A stretch of 64,000 nucleotides of DNA from Quillaja saponaria (GCA_029379385.1 CM055614.1:1612001-1676000); one strand, 5' to 3'. Positions 49,373 to 62,467 are shown, counted from the first letter of the stretch. Numbers and translations: made by a program. Notes: generated by a model not told the origin, from the letters alone.

Positions 49373-51411
49373 ATTTTTTTTTTTCATCCGTGTTTTGTTG
49401 AATGTTGCTGGGTTTTCAGTAGCAACCAAACACTTGCTGTTCAACTAGTCAACTGGGAAACATACCGCGGACTCTCTATCTCTCTACGGGTAACTGGGTA
49501 AGCTTTCAATTTTCAATACTGGAGATCTGAAATCATATGTCTATAATTATATATTTTATAACTATTTTTTTCACATTCATGTGCATTTCTAGTTGTGATG
49601 TTTGTAGTAAAGCCTGTTACAGTGCCTGTGGGGTGTTTGATATAATTCCTCTGAGAAACATTCTTCTTCAAATGTGTATTTGAACTAATATGTTTGTTAG
49701 GTTTTGATGTAAACTTTTAGACCCCCATTAGTCTTCACTCAATTTTTTGAGTTTAACAAATCCATTGCTGATACGACCACTTCACTACATTAAAAGAGAT
49801 TTACGAGAGTCGTCACTACCGCTGTTGATAAAGAAAACCGCTTCCATAAGTTATGCCGCAGTGTGCTTAGATGCTACTATTGTTTTTAATAGTATTCGTT
49901 TCTATCGTGCTATGAACTGTTTTTTCACAGTATCAGTTACTTACAGTGGCTGTTAACAACTAATAGAAGCATATACAATGGTAGCATTATGCGATAGTGA
50001 GAGTAGTTTCTTTCGTTGATGCTTGCTGCTGAGATTCCTCGGGCATGGGACGTAGTGATGTTTACACTTTGCATGGGTGGTGTAAGATCTGAGATATGGA
50101 AATTGTACAAAGTAAACAGCTGAATAGTTCTAGCCAGATATCCTTGTTCATGTTAACTATTGCATTATGGTCACGTAATTGGAATGTCAACATATCCAGA
50201 TCAGTGTTTGTATCATTTAAACGCGTAGTTAATTTATTTTGGTACTAACTTCCGTAAGTGTAACATGAAACAATTAACCATCCTTACACAACAATACAAA
50301 TCCTCAGAGGCTCAGAGACCGACTTTAGCATTTTGCATTATATTGGGTTCATTCATAATAATAGTGCTTAATTATTTCTATTGATTTCCTTAGAGAGTTA
50401 CATACTGCACAATGCCCTTTTGACACTTCCAGATAAAAATTTTGTTGAAGCAACTTATGATAAAACAAAATTCTGAGATATAAAAAAAAAGAAAAATTAA
50501 AAATTGCACATCAAAATACTTATCTGAAAAGTAACAAGGAGTGAACAGGAACGAGAAAAAATAGCAAATGAAAACCCAGATACAGAGTTAGAAAGGATAA
50601 TTTGATTGGCAAGGTGAAACTTGTGGGAATTAGGACAATAAACTACTACATTTAAGAGCAGAACCCATTAAAAGTTAAAGCTCAATACCAGAAGGAATGC
50701 ATCTGAGCAGAAAGCTTCACAGATATAAAATCTCTGTTGGGAAGCATTAAGATTTCAAAATTTCATTGCCCGTAATACTTTGTATCTTTTGTCCCCCCAC
50801 CTAAATTGAGTAACTAGACATAGTTGTGTGACATGCTAATTTTCATTGGCAGACAAGTATCAGTTGAGATGCTATTGTTGATATGATGATGGATAAACAC
50901 TACCATACTGACCCAAAAAAATAAGATGATTGGATATATCATTCATGGATAGTTACATGATTTATCCATATTGTATGATGATGGTTTGCAACTAAAGCTT
51001 AGCCTGAACTACTAGACTTCTTGCACCACAGCACCAGGATAAATAATTTTACATCTACATCTAGTTTCAGATTTCATGCACTAAGAGAGATTTTATAGGA
51101 AATTGTTTTGTACTTTCTGTCTCTCCTCCTCTTCGCTCTCTTTCTCTTTCACTCTGACAATGGCAACTTATTGGATCTTCAATGTTATTATCTTTATTTC
51201 TTTCTCCATGTTGACTTTTGTATCACCTTTTGAGGCAGGAAAAAAAAAAATCCTAACCTTGATTTCACGATGTAATGTACTGGTTTGTTTGTTTCTTATT
51301 TTACAAACAACATGCTTTGACTATGTATATATATGTACATTATAAAGAGTGGCTATTGGGTCTTCTTTTAGCATATTTTATACTAGTATGATTGATGTAG
51401 CTTTTTTTGTC

Positions 51412-52130
51412 AGTGCAAGTGTGAGGATCTACCTTTGCCTTCTTGAACTGACACCAGCAATGCGGAAGGCTGCATTTGCACTCCGTGCCTTTAATGTTGA
51501 AACTGCTAGAGCCATGGATGTTGCTTCTGATCCCAGGATTGGTATTATGCGCCTTGTATGGTGGCAAGAAGCCATAGACAAGATTTACTCTAATAGTCAG
51601 TTGAACACCCAACAGCGCAGGCCCTTACACCAGGGGTAACTGAAAACAAAATTAGCAAGTCGTGTTTGAGACAATCTGTCGAAGCTCGGATCAATGACGC
51701 AAGAAGAGAGGTTACTGACATCCCGGAAAGTATAGAAGATTTGGAGAAATACGCTGAAGGTAGTATATCAACTATTCTGTACATGACACTTCAAGCTGGT
51801 GGTATCAGGTCTACTGCAGCTAATCATGCAGCATCTCATATCGGTAAGGCAAGTGGCCTTCTTTTGCTACTTGAGTCGCTGCCTTATCATGCTAGTCGCA
51901 ACCGCCATTTTTCTTACATACCAGCTAAAGTAGCATCCAAGCATGGATTATTAGTTAAGCAGGGGGTCAACAAGAGATACTCTTAGAATCCCGTGAGGAG
52001 CTGTATAATCCAGTTTTTGATAGCATCAGTAGCCAATGCCCATTTGCAGAAGGCCCGAGAACTATCTAGAAGTGTGCCTGCTGAGGAGGGAATTTGGATC
52101 ACTTGGGAATATTTAGAGACTTAGCATAAT
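51412..52130 (+). pseudogene. NDUFAF6-like (squalene/phytoene-synthase fold) pseudogene fragment
   Basis: The parent is the plant protein similar to NDUFAF6, a mitochondrial complex I assembly factor with the squalene/phytoene synthase fold. The opening frame reads LCLLELTPAMRKAAFALRAF and RLVWWQEAIDKIY, from 51420. At about 51600 the match jumps frame to EHPTAQALTPGV and continues with VEARINDARREVTDIPESIE and SRNRHFSYIPAKV. At about 51963 one G seems lost from a G run, and the frame changes to EILLESREEL. Near 52015 it shifts again to ASVANAHLQKARELSRSVPA, then the match fades. Neither end of the protein is present. The matched part has no introns, so it may be a processed copy, but I do not know this family's introns well enough to be sure. 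Confidence 0.78.
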
Positions 52131-52488
52131 TCGTTAGAAGATGGGTTGAACCTTCAATCTTGTGGTTAAGGTTCACAGGCTTTGACTAACTGAACTGTTC
52201 CAGCAGCATTGTGTTTATGTAGGCAATTCTATTTTTATTTTTTTTAGTAATCAGAAAGAGAATAATCCACTATTCCTATTCAACTCAAGTACGCAACAAT
52301 GATTTATTCGTACACGGAACCTTTCCATAAATTTTGCCTGTGCGCTAATTTCCCTGGTTTTGTACTGCATTAATTAAAATTATATTCTATATTATTTTTT
52401 ATAACTTGTTCTGATGCTGATAATTTATAGAAATGTTATTTATGTGTTGTGGATCTGGATCCTTACATTTTCCATGAAATTATTTGTT
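52131..52488. other. Spacer
   Basis: No recognisable feature between the pseudogene and the mitochondrial insertion. Confidence 0.5.
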
Positions 52489-52788
52489 TTCCGCTACTTG
52501 ACACTTGAAAAAGCAGCTTTCAAGGTCACTTCGCTTCGGGGAATCACTTGAGCCCTAATACATTTTTTGTGCCACCTAGACCAGTGAGCTATTACGCTTT
52601 CTTCAAAGGATGGCTGCTTCCAAGCCCACCTCCTGGTTATCATTGCTCAATCACTTCCTTTTCCACTAAGCAATTGCTTAGGGACCTTAACGTGTGACCT
52701 GTGCTGTCTCCTCTCGACTTTGGAATTTAGCACCCTAAAAATCTGTCTGTACAAACAACCTAGGCCTGTATTCGGAGAATTGTGGGGG
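52489..52788 (-). pseudogene. Nuclear insertion of mitochondrial 26S rRNA (NUMT fragment)
   Basis: The minus strand reads as large-subunit rRNA. GAAGCAGCCATCCTTTGAAG, AAAGCGTAATAGCTCACTGG and TAAGGTCCCTAAGC are the universally conserved stretch corresponding to about position 1000-1110 of E. coli 23S rRNA (domain II, beside the GTPase centre). The variable parts, such as TCAAGTGATTC with CTTGAAAGCTGCTTTTTCAA and the CCAGGAGGTGGGCTTGG version, follow the plant mitochondrial 26S sequence as I remember it rather than the chloroplast 23S or cytosolic 25S. About 300 bp is present, with a few changes. Left edge is close to the CCGCTACTTG at 52491. The right edge is close to 52788, beside a 13-base T run. 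It is not a working gene. Confidence 0.85.
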
Positions 52789-53745
52789 TAACTTTTTTTT
52801 TTTTTGCTCTTTCTCATAATAGAGAGCACCAGGACTCGGGCACATAACTCTATAGAAGAATTTAAATACTGTTTTAGAATGAAGAAAATTAAATTATTGA
52901 TTTGGAACATAACACTTTCTCATACAGATGATCCAAAATCCACGTGTTGCCTTCTTTTCTATGAAATCTGTTGTATAATGCCATGCCAAAACAGTTTTGA
53001 TTTTCACAGAAAAATTCTTGCTACCAGCCCATCGTATTCCAAAATTCCAATTAATGATGTAATATTTCAAACAGAAGCTCATAGATTTGCTGATTATCAC
53101 ATCCTAATATTTTTCCTAACAAAGGATATTCCTATTGATTTGATATCATTGACCTATTGTTTGCAATTAATAAATTTGGTTTAAATAAAGGTGTCCACCA
53201 GAGGTTTCTTATGTCCTCATATTCATTACCATATGTCCTCATGTTCATTAGCCACATAGCCCTAATTTTTTTTTATTATAACATTTATAATTAGTCATAT
53301 TTATCAAATTCAGGATGCACCAACATCTCTCTTGGTCATCATAACAAGGACACAACAATAAACTAATAGCCAGCGATAAATATCATGCACATAAAATATA
53401 TTTATATCACTATTAGTTTGGAAGATTTTATTTTCTAACCAAGTCTGAGGTTGTGTAAACAACAAAAATATTGTACAAGGACAGTTAGTATATGTCCCAT
53501 GCTACTAGATCAGCTTTCTAATAAAATTCATTCTAGTATAATCCAACCAAATTTTTTTTATAAATTAACGGACCAGAATGTAAGTTTGAACTACTCTAAC
53601 CGATATAAATCACAAAGCACAGGACGCGCCCTTCACAGCTCCCAAACATAAATACCCACCTGTTATGCATAAAATGATTTGGGACCCACTAATGTTCATG
53701 CGTGTCAATGCCTGGTTTTGCATGGAATCTCAAACCGCTTCATCA
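52789..53745. other. Intergenic and VPE promoter
   Basis: AT-rich, no supported gene. TATGTCCTCATATTCATTA-like segments are duplicated at 53207 and 53232. The last few hundred bases are the VPE promoter. Confidence 0.5.
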
Positions 53746-53752
53746 CTCTGCT

Positions 53753-53760
53753 TATATATA
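53753..53760 (+). promoter_or_regulatory. TATA box of the VPE gene
   Basis: TTATATATACG, about 140 bp upstream of the ATG at 53898. Confidence 0.6.
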
Positions 53761-53897
53761 CGCTTCCGCCACCTCTCTCATTCTCTGTGTTCCCTCACCT
53801 CCATCTTCTAGCCCTTACTTCTTCACTGCTCTTGTGGTCTGTGGGGTAATCAACAAAAGGTCCTTCAATTAAAGTTGAACCGGTCGGTTCATTACCC

Positions 53898-56800
53898 ATG
53901 GCGGTTCGTCTTAGCTTTATGTTAAGCAACAAATGTATTATCTCGGTATTTACCTTGTTAATAGTGCTTTCCCAGTATATAGACTGCAATCAAGCTGCTC
54001 GGCTGGACCGGCGGGAGTCCGGGATTCGATTACCCACTGAGAAAGATGAACCGGTAGATGTTGACCAAGAAGTCGTAACTAGATGGGCAATCCTCGTCGC
54101 TGGTTCGTCCGGTTATGGAAATTATAGACATCAGGTGGGTTTTTCTTTCCTTTCCTTTCCTAATTGTTTACGTGCTTACTTCAAATAGTTCAATTTCAAC
54201 TAAAAGATAATTTTACTATTAAGAGATTTTACCAATTGTAATAATTTTAAGTTTTTTTCTTGGGGTTAAAATCAAGTGCAGGCGGATGTGTGCCACGCAT
54301 ATCAGCTGCTGAAGAAAGGAGGGTTGAAGGAGGAAAACATAGTGGTGTTTATGTATGATGATATAGCCATTAATGAATTGAATCCCAGACCTGGAGTTAT
54401 CATCAACCATCCACAAGGAGACGATGTATATGCTGGGGTGCCTAAGGTACTTCTTTTCTTTTCTGGGCACCTGAAATTAGGAAATTAATATATTCCGTTT
54501 GCTATTATTAACTTTCCCTTGTCTGTTAAATTGCTTCCAAATGGGTTTCTGGTGTAAAGTTACTAACTTTCCCTTGGGTGTCATGTGATGTTGTTCTATT
54601 TGAAGCACCAGCTATTACACTAATATATATATGTCCCAATACGTACCTGCCTTCTTACTTTCTTATCAAACAAGCTTTATACATAAATAATGAGGACTAG
54701 TGCTTAGAATAATATTGAGTTCAATTTATACATGTGAGGTTTCTTTTTATTATTAAAAATCTTCAACATGCTCGAACACCATGTTAGCAATGCTTTTGTT
54801 ATTGTTTGTCTAATGAAAAAAAAGGCTCGAAAGTGTTGCCTGTAAAAGAGCAAATTGGATTCTTGTTTGGGCTGTAAGCTTCAATATTCTTTGAAAATTG
54901 AAAAGTTTATGTCTGAACTAATTGCCTTTTTTTTTTTTCATTTTCGTTTTGTTTTGGGAAGAATTAATTTCAATAGCCTTTATTAGAAGAAATGATACTT
55001 AAATGGAGAATCCGTTGTAGCAAACTTCTGCTATGAGACTATCTTTCTTTCGTTGGCTTTTTCCCTTTTCCTTTCCTTTTGTTTGGTGGCGTGCACCATT
55101 CAAGCACTGGATTAATAACTAATGCTTCAATTAGGCCAAATATAGTTATGGTTTTCATATTAACTTTTGGGTGTTAGCTGTTAAGACACTTGGCTCCATT
55201 GAATTGATTAAAATATATTAGGTGCAAGTGATAATCACCTTAACAGTGGAAGGAGAAATCTCCCTGTTGCCAACTTTTGAAGTAACTATCTCTCTAAGGA
55301 GACCCCCGCTGGTAATTTAATCGAGTTCAGTCTCCCTGTAGCCAAATTTTGAAGTAACTATCTTTCTAAGGAGACACTCTCTGGTATTTTGGATTAATTT
55401 CTGAAATTTGCACACTTAAGTTATGTACACCTCGTGGATACCTTGCTCATAAATAACTAAATAATTACTTAAAAGTTATTATTAACTTTAAGCTGTGTGA
55501 ATATACGTGTGTGCTACACTAGCTATTTATAGAAATATTCTTGAAGTAAATATCTATTTTTTATCCCTTTTATTTAAAAAATTTATTTATTCGTTGCTTT
55601 TGTTTTTGGTTTCTGTATGTAGGCAGTAGTGCTGCTAGGCATTTCCTACTAACTTGTTTTGTAGTTTCTTTTGATCACATTGGTGGCTGTATTGTCATGG
55701 TAGGACTACACTGGTGCAGACGTGACAGCTGAGAATTTCTATGCAGTAATTCTTGGGGACAAGAACAAAGTGAAAGGTGGAAGTGGGAAGGTTGTAAGCA
55801 GCAAACCCAATGATAGAATCTTCATATATTACTCTGATCATGGGGGTCCAGGAGTTCTTGGTGAGTTTTGACATGTCCTATTTGCTTTATACATATAGTG
55901 GACTAGGAATTTGTTTCACAACAAGTGAACTTATTGGTTTAGCGGCAAAGAGTTAATTCATTTGTGCAATGTTGTCAAGTATATACTCAAGAAAGGTCTA
56001 TTGGTGAGAGTAATTAATTAGAGCTCACTAATTGATTGTAGGGATGCCAAATATGCCTTACCTCTATGCCATGGATTTTATTGAGGTTTTGAAGAAGAAG
56101 CATGAATCTAAGGGATACAGAGAGATGGTAAGGAAGTTTGTTCCTCGTCAATCTTGGATTCAAAATGTTTGTATCTTAGTAAAGAAGAGTCTTTATTGTG
56201 GTCTATGTAGGTTATATACGTAGAAGCATGTGAAAGTGGGAGCATTTTTGAGGGTGTAATGCCGAATGATCTAAATATTTATGTCACCACAGCATCCAAT
56301 GCCCAAGAGAGTAGCTGGGGAGCATATTGTCCTGGGATGGAGCCTTCTCCACCTCCAGAGTACATAACTTGTTTGGGGGATTTGTACAGCGTTGCTTGGT
56401 TGGAGGACAGGTCTGTAGTTTTATTTGCTGGGCAATTCTAATATTTTGGGATTTGTTTTTATTTATAGTTACAGCTGAACTTGACAAAAAGAAGTGCTTT
56501 AATCTCAAAACAATCCTCCAATAGGGTGATGTTTACATACTGGAGTAGAAAAATTGAACCTTCAACTGATGTGTCTTCCTATTCTCTTATGCAGTGAGAC
56601 ACACAATCTAAGGAGGGAGACCGTAAATCAACAGTATCAATCGGTATAATATCATAGTGTCTACCTTAATTTAACAACATTCATTTTCAAATTGTTACAG
56701 AAAAAACCAGGAAATGAGATTTTTTTTTCGTTCTGCAGGTAAAGAAACGGACATCCAATTTCAACAACTATAATGCTGGTTCCCACGTGATGGAATATGG

Positions 56801-57648
56801 AAATACAAGCATCAAAGGTGAGAGGCTTTATTTGTATCAAGGTTTTGATCCTGCCTCGGTGAACTTACCCCCACACAATGGCCGGCTTGGTGCACTAATT
56901 GAAGTTGTTAATCAGAGAGATGCAGAGCTTTTCTTCCTGTGGCAAATGGTGAGCGCTAACCTCTACTCCAAACCTCGTTACAAATTAAAGTATATACGAC
57001 CATTACTAGCAACTTCACCAAGTATTTGTCTCTAGAATTCTCCCAGGCATCCATACAACTAATTCTCGCACTTTGACCAAATTTTGTAATTTAATCTTTA
57101 GGAAGCTTATGAATGCTCTCTGTTGTATACATTAATGCATTGTCAAATTGATTATTTTATGCAGTACAAAAAATCAGAATATAATTCAGAGAAGAAGAGA
57201 GAAATCCTGAGGCAGATCACAGAGCTGACAAGGCAGAGGACCCATTTAGATGGTAGCGTGGAGTTAATAGGAACATTTTTGTTTGGGCCATCAAAAGGTT
57301 CTTCCAAGCTCAACATCTTGAGAGCTCCTGGTATGCCCCTGGTTGATGATTGGGGATGCTTAAAGTCAATGGTATATCTTGTCCCTCAATAATTGGTTCC
57401 CATGTACATAATTTATGTAAGTTCCATTGCATTGCATATAAATAAATTCAACTTACAAATTGCAGGTCCGGTTGTTTGAAACGCATTGTGGATCACTGAC
57501 ACAATATGGTATGAAACACATGCGGGCATTTGCCAACATCTGTAACACTGGTATCTCTGAGGCTACCATGGAGGGAGCTTGTATCGCAGCTTGTAGTGGA
57601 CATAAAGTGGGACTATGGCATCCTTCAAACAAAGGATACAGCGCTTGA
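53898..57648 (+). CDS. VPE: Vacuolar processing enzyme (legumain, C13 cysteine protease)
   Basis: VPE cleaves after Asn/Asp. It matures seed storage and other vacuolar proteins and has caspase-1-like activity in plant cell death. Nine exons, 53898-54134, 54282-54446, 55704-55860, 56042-56127, 56211-56410, 56595-56643, 56739-56948, 57165-57371 and 57466-57648, join in frame to 497 residues, a full-length zymogen. Residues 10-30 ([14 protein letters not shown]) are a signal peptide. The catalytic domain starts [20 protein letters not shown]. The catalytic His is at about 180 (YYSDHGGPG) and Cys at about 222 ([13 protein letters not shown]). The segment [15 protein letters not shown] lines the S1 pocket. 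The C-terminal prodomain ends HPSNKGYSA, the usual family ending. Segments such as HVMEYGN and [15 protein letters not shown] are close to Arabidopsis beta-VPE. No breaks were seen. Confidence 0.96.
55260..55378. repeat. 72-bp-period duplication in VPE intron 2
   Basis: TCCCTGTTGCCAACTTTTGA at 55261 recurs, with few changes, at 55333, followed by the same AAGTAACTATCT...CTAAGGAGAC. It is a local tandem duplication inside the largest VPE intron. Confidence 0.85.
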
Positions 57649-60600
57649 TTTTTCTCTGTCTTTTATTTATTATAGTTGATGAACATGAAGTCAGGCGTTT
57701 TGGTTTATAAAATGTTGTAAAAAGCCTTGGTAGAATGTTAAAATTATGTAAAAAAATTGGCCTTTCCATAAAAGAAAGTTAAAAATCTTTCGGCAACATT
57801 GCCTTAACGTTCTTCACCTTCCAAATTTGGCACTAGGATATAATTGGGCCACCGACGTTGAACTTTAACTAAAAGGCTTTCTATGTTAATTGGGCTAGTT
57901 CCTTCATGGGCTTGTCTTTCATATCACGGCTCAGATTCATGTACTCTTTGTTATTAATAATTTTTTTTTTTGAAAAATTAAGAGTATTAATTTATTGTGC
58001 TAATTAAGCTGGTCTCTTAAAACATCAATATAGCAGTTCCATGTCCCCAGGACAGGACCTCAAATTGGTGGTCTTGTGAAAATTTATTAACTTAGGGGCT
58101 TGGGCCAATTGTAAGATACAAGGCAGGTGACTACCGCAATGTAAATATGTAATGGATTTGTGTTTTCTATCTTTTTTCTGGACAGCAATTTGCAGATGGA
58201 TGATGGTGTATACCACATGATTGTGAAATTCAATGGTGACGAGGATAAAATTGAATAAGATGGTAATGATTCCAAACTCCACTACTACTCCCTAGCAGCT
58301 CACAACTTTATTTGTTCTCATTTCTTAATCTTATTATTATTGATATAATTACAAATTATTATTTTGAATGGGACGTATAAACCAAAATGCAATTATGCAT
58401 ACTCTCTGTTCCTATTAGCTTTATTAATTTTTTCATTTTGTATTCTTCTTTTCAAAGTTTTTTTTCATTCCTAACTTACCAATTGATCAAAGACTCACAC
58501 CTCACATATTATTCTATTATAATAATAAAATAAAATAAAAGAGACATTGAGATTGTAATTATAATAATTAATCATCACGCGTTGAGAAACTACGGTTTCA
58601 TGTGATTTCAATGACGGAACAGTTGACCTGTGTAGTCAACAGTCAACAACATACTCACAAGCAAAACATTAATTATAATTTTTTCAGTATTAATTTTAAT
58701 AAAAAAATGTAAATTTTTATGTATTAAATAACAAAATTATTAATTTTATTATTATTTTATTAATTTTCTATTTATAAAAATTTAACAAGTATTTTTAAGA
58801 TACTCAAACTTTATGAATAGTATAATTTTTTTTTTTTAACTATTGTGTAAAAGATATATATTTTAAAAAAAGTAATTAATCATAATTACTAACATTGTAA
58901 ACCATTGCAAATTTCATGCTTAGCACAACTCATTCTACGCACTATTAAAATCGATTAATTATGATCGTTACTTATTACAATGCATTTTGATGATTATTTA
59001 AGTTAATTATATATGGCAACTCAATGTTGTTAGTAGAGAGATTGATCATCTCTATGCAGCTACCTACTAGATTAATATTGCCTATACATAATTAACCATG
59101 ATGAAAATTCAAGATAAACCTTGTTTAGTGGGAGAAATTAGTAGTACGTTGTAATGAGTGTAATATTATTATATGTATTAACTGTGGAAATATTCATATA
59201 TTTTACGTGTCTTTTTCTGTAAATAATGGTGATATATACAATATATAAACAAGTGCAGGAGGGCAGGGGTGGTGAGCTTTTCCTTTTCTGCTGGAGCCTA
59301 GAAGAAACAAACACAAAACAAAAAAGCTCAAATTTAATTCTTGATCACGTGACAAAAATTGAACGTCCTCCTCTAATCATTTTTTGAGAAGTGAGAAGAG
59401 AGTCATACATAAAATTAATGTTGTGCCTTGCGCGTGTTAATGCGAATGTATGTTCTTTCAAATAACTATATTAAACCTAAACCAACTGAAACACATGCAC
59501 TCTCTGACAGTCGTCTTCCAACTTTCAAATGTCCAACAACCAGTATAACACCTTTTGAATGTGAAACTGGCAACAAGTCGTCGTCCTTCTTTGATGTACG
59601 CCAATTTCAGTTTTTTATACTTACAGAATTAGAGAAAGAGTATTTTTTTGGTCTCAAGCGTATGTCCTACTCCTACTCGTATTCATTTTGCTAAACCTTT
59701 ACTTCATACCTTCATACAGATATTGTGCAGCAATAAAATTCTATGAAAGAAAAAAAATTAATTGCAGAATATTAACTACAAGTTTCATCAAATTTAAGAA
59801 TCCTGTACTTTCCAAACTCTGTAAATAAATTTTTTTTTTTGGAAATTTGAAATGAAAATTAGAGATTAACAAAAGAGTGTGTAGCAGAAGCCACTGGGGG
59901 CTTTTTCTTTCTTTTCTAAAATAGTAATAGGGCACTTTTGAAGAGTTGCCCTTGCCCATCCTCAGTTGAACGTGGGGAACAGAAACAATTATTTGTCTAT
60001 ATCATTAATAATTAGATTAGGACCCCACACTTTGGTGACTTTTTTAGCTTCCTATTACTTCTTCCTAATTACTAATTAATTCCAGTTTCTAAAATAAATA
60101 AATTAATATTATTAGGTTCACCATACAATACTGTCCAATTCAATTAGTAAGATAATGAAGTACCAAACTCATGTAACTTATAATATCACCATTCATTTTT
60201 ATTGTTTTAATCATAACCGTTGATTATCTTTAATTGGTTACCTGATGATTGTTAAATTAAAATAATTGTTTTACTTCAATTTTAGTTTTAGAATTTAATT
60301 TCACGCCACTCACATCTCTCCAACCCAACCCAAACTCCCTTAGCAAACTGGACATCTATACAAATTCGGTTGTTTCTCTTACCATTTCATCTTTATCCCA
60401 TCTTCATCTTTATCTTCAGATTTGTATTTGTATTTTAAAATTCTCAAAAAAAAATTGAGCCTAGCCCTTGTTCTTAGAGGAAAGCTTAGAATGGAAAGAT
60501 TGAAAGCAAATCTCTGCCTCTCCTGCGCTACTAACTTGCTTTTGTCTTGCTTTCGACCTAGAATTTGACAAGATCTAGCGCTTGCTAATATATATATATA

Positions 60601-61200
60601 TATAAGTACGCTAATGGGTGAAGGTGAAACAATCAATCTCCCAGAAACCAAACGTTACAGCGGCACCCACAATCTCCTACTAGCATGTTGTACCCACAAT
60701 AAATTTTTGGCCAAAACAACTCTGAATCGAAGGGATAAGAACCTGGAAATAATGAAGGAGATATAAGGGAGACAAGGGAGAGATTGAAAACATTTAATAA
60801 AATTATGAGCTAAAATCTTAATTACTAAATTATTTTTGCAAGTTGCTGTCAACTGATTAATGTAAAAATACTGATATTATAAGGTCTTAGAATTGAATTC
60901 CTATCTTTATAAATGTTTTTTATATAATTATCAGTTTGTGACACCTAATAATAAAATTAACATTTAATATCTCATTTTCAAGGATGGATACTAGAATTCA
61001 CCATCTTATTAATATTGAATTAATTAAACAAATAATATAAATAATGATAAGATTTTTAATTCAGCTGATTAAAATAAAATTATTAGAGACATCTTGGTCA
61101 TGGAGACTTAAATTTTACCATCTATAAACATATGATATTGATATAAATTATATGTAATCGGGCGAGTGGGCCATGGTAGCTTGGTGGGGACAAGATGACA
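57649..61200. other. Intergenic, no supported gene
   Basis: VPE 3' flank and then AT-rich DNA with poly-T runs and a short (AT)n near 60590. None of the short ORFs shows a domain. W-box-like TTGAC/GTCAA motifs cluster at 58623-58650 with no gene next to them. Confidence 0.5.
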
Positions 61201-61206
61201 ATTGGA

Positions 61207-61564
61207 TCACGTGTGTTACTTTTGCTTCACTTCTTGTTACAAACAAAACAATGGGTTTAGCTTTTATCATACCCATTTTATCTCTTTTAAGTAGTTTTTA
61301 AGCTCTTGCCTTAATTCTAGCCGACGAACCGGCCCGATACACAGGATAAAGCGATTGCCTACTGTGGCTTAACGTACCGGCACGCACAAGCACCATACCC
61401 ATTATCACACGTGGCGTCCTTGTTAATACTCATTGTCTCTGGCGCACAACAGTTAAAAAATTATAAAAAATATGGGCCTGTCGGCTGTGGGACTGTGGGG
61501 CCATTAAACGGGATATCAGGGATGGGTCCCACTTGAATCATAAGTTGGATGATAATCACGTGGC
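61207..61564. promoter_or_regulatory. G-box/ABRE cluster
   Basis: Three ACGT-core motifs: CACGTGTG at 61208-61215, ACACGTGGC at 61407-61415 (the strong ABRE form) and CACGTGGC at 61557-61564. They lie in a locally less AT-rich stretch about 0.9-1.3 kb upstream of a candidate TATA box. bZIP or bHLH binding is inferred from motif only. Confidence 0.4.
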
Positions 61565-61951
61565 TAGCTCACGCTGAACAGTTAGCCGCTTTACAATCAG
61601 CCACGACCAGTATTCCCTTTGTGGACCCCATTTCATTTCAACAAGTCACAGATACTGGCCAGTAAAAATCTAGCATTTTTTTTCTTTTAATAACAAACGT
61701 TGCCCTGATAGCTAGCTGGGATCAGCTTACTGGCTTTGAATGAGCTGACTCATATGTGGTCTTTGGGGAGGTGTCTCTGTAGTATTGTCTAGGGTCGGTT
61801 TGTGGGGTACACTCTTGAAAGCCTTTAGGAGAGGTAGAATAAATTATATGTATAAACAAATAAAAATAATTAGACAAATGCGGACCAACCAACCAGAGAT
61901 CGCGTGCCATTGCTGGTGAGGTGATTAGGCCCCTGGATATTATAAACTGTA

Positions 61952-61989
61952 AATTGAAATATATATATATATATATATATATTTCAATT
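61952..61989. repeat. 38-bp perfect palindrome with an (AT)10 core
   Basis: AATTGAAAT, ten AT units, then ATTTCAATT: the two arms are exact reverse complements, so the whole element can fold on itself. Confidence 0.9.
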
Positions 61990-62399
61990 ATTTCTCTAAA
62001 CCTTAAAAAGGGTTTGAGAGTTTTATACAGTTGTTATGTATTAATATATATGCACTTTTTGAATTGGAATTGCTGAATTATTTTAATGGCATATTTGATT
62101 TAATGATTTTGGATATTAAAGTATATTTAATAATTACAAGTTAACATAATTATTCAAATTTAGCTATGAAATTATTATTGTTCTCCATTGTTAACCCCTC
62201 ACTGTAATAGTAAAAGACAATTATGTTATATAAATTTCTGATGCATCTAGAAGGGCTATCTCACTAATTAATCTGACCATGTACATCAGTTGTTGTGGAT
62301 TTTTCTAGTGATGTCTTGGTGTCAGTTGATATATATTTTTGATTAATTAATTTATCGTTAAATTGACGTCAGGACACCAATGCGGATTCAACAGGAAAG

Positions 62400-62402
<3 letters not shown>

Positions 62403-62448
<46 letters not shown>
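62403..62448. repeat. (GA)23 microsatellite
   Basis: Long pure GA run just upstream of the candidate promoter near the right edge. GA/CT repeats are common in plant core promoters and leaders. Confidence 0.9.
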
Positions 62449-62451
<3 letters not shown>

Positions 62452-62467
62452 GAGGGGAAGGTGTAAC

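Larger units (their letters stand above)
48060..51411. other. Intergenic, no supported gene
   Basis: AT-rich DNA containing the 351-bp tandem duplication (48451-49120), an ATT microsatellite (49345-49372) and only short ORFs without recognisable domains. Confidence 0.5.

Noticed and set aside
51103..51345. 80-codon ORF with hydrophobic stretches before the NDUFAF6-like fragment
   Set aside because: Low-complexity Ser/Phe/Leu translation of T-rich DNA; not continuous with the pseudogene.
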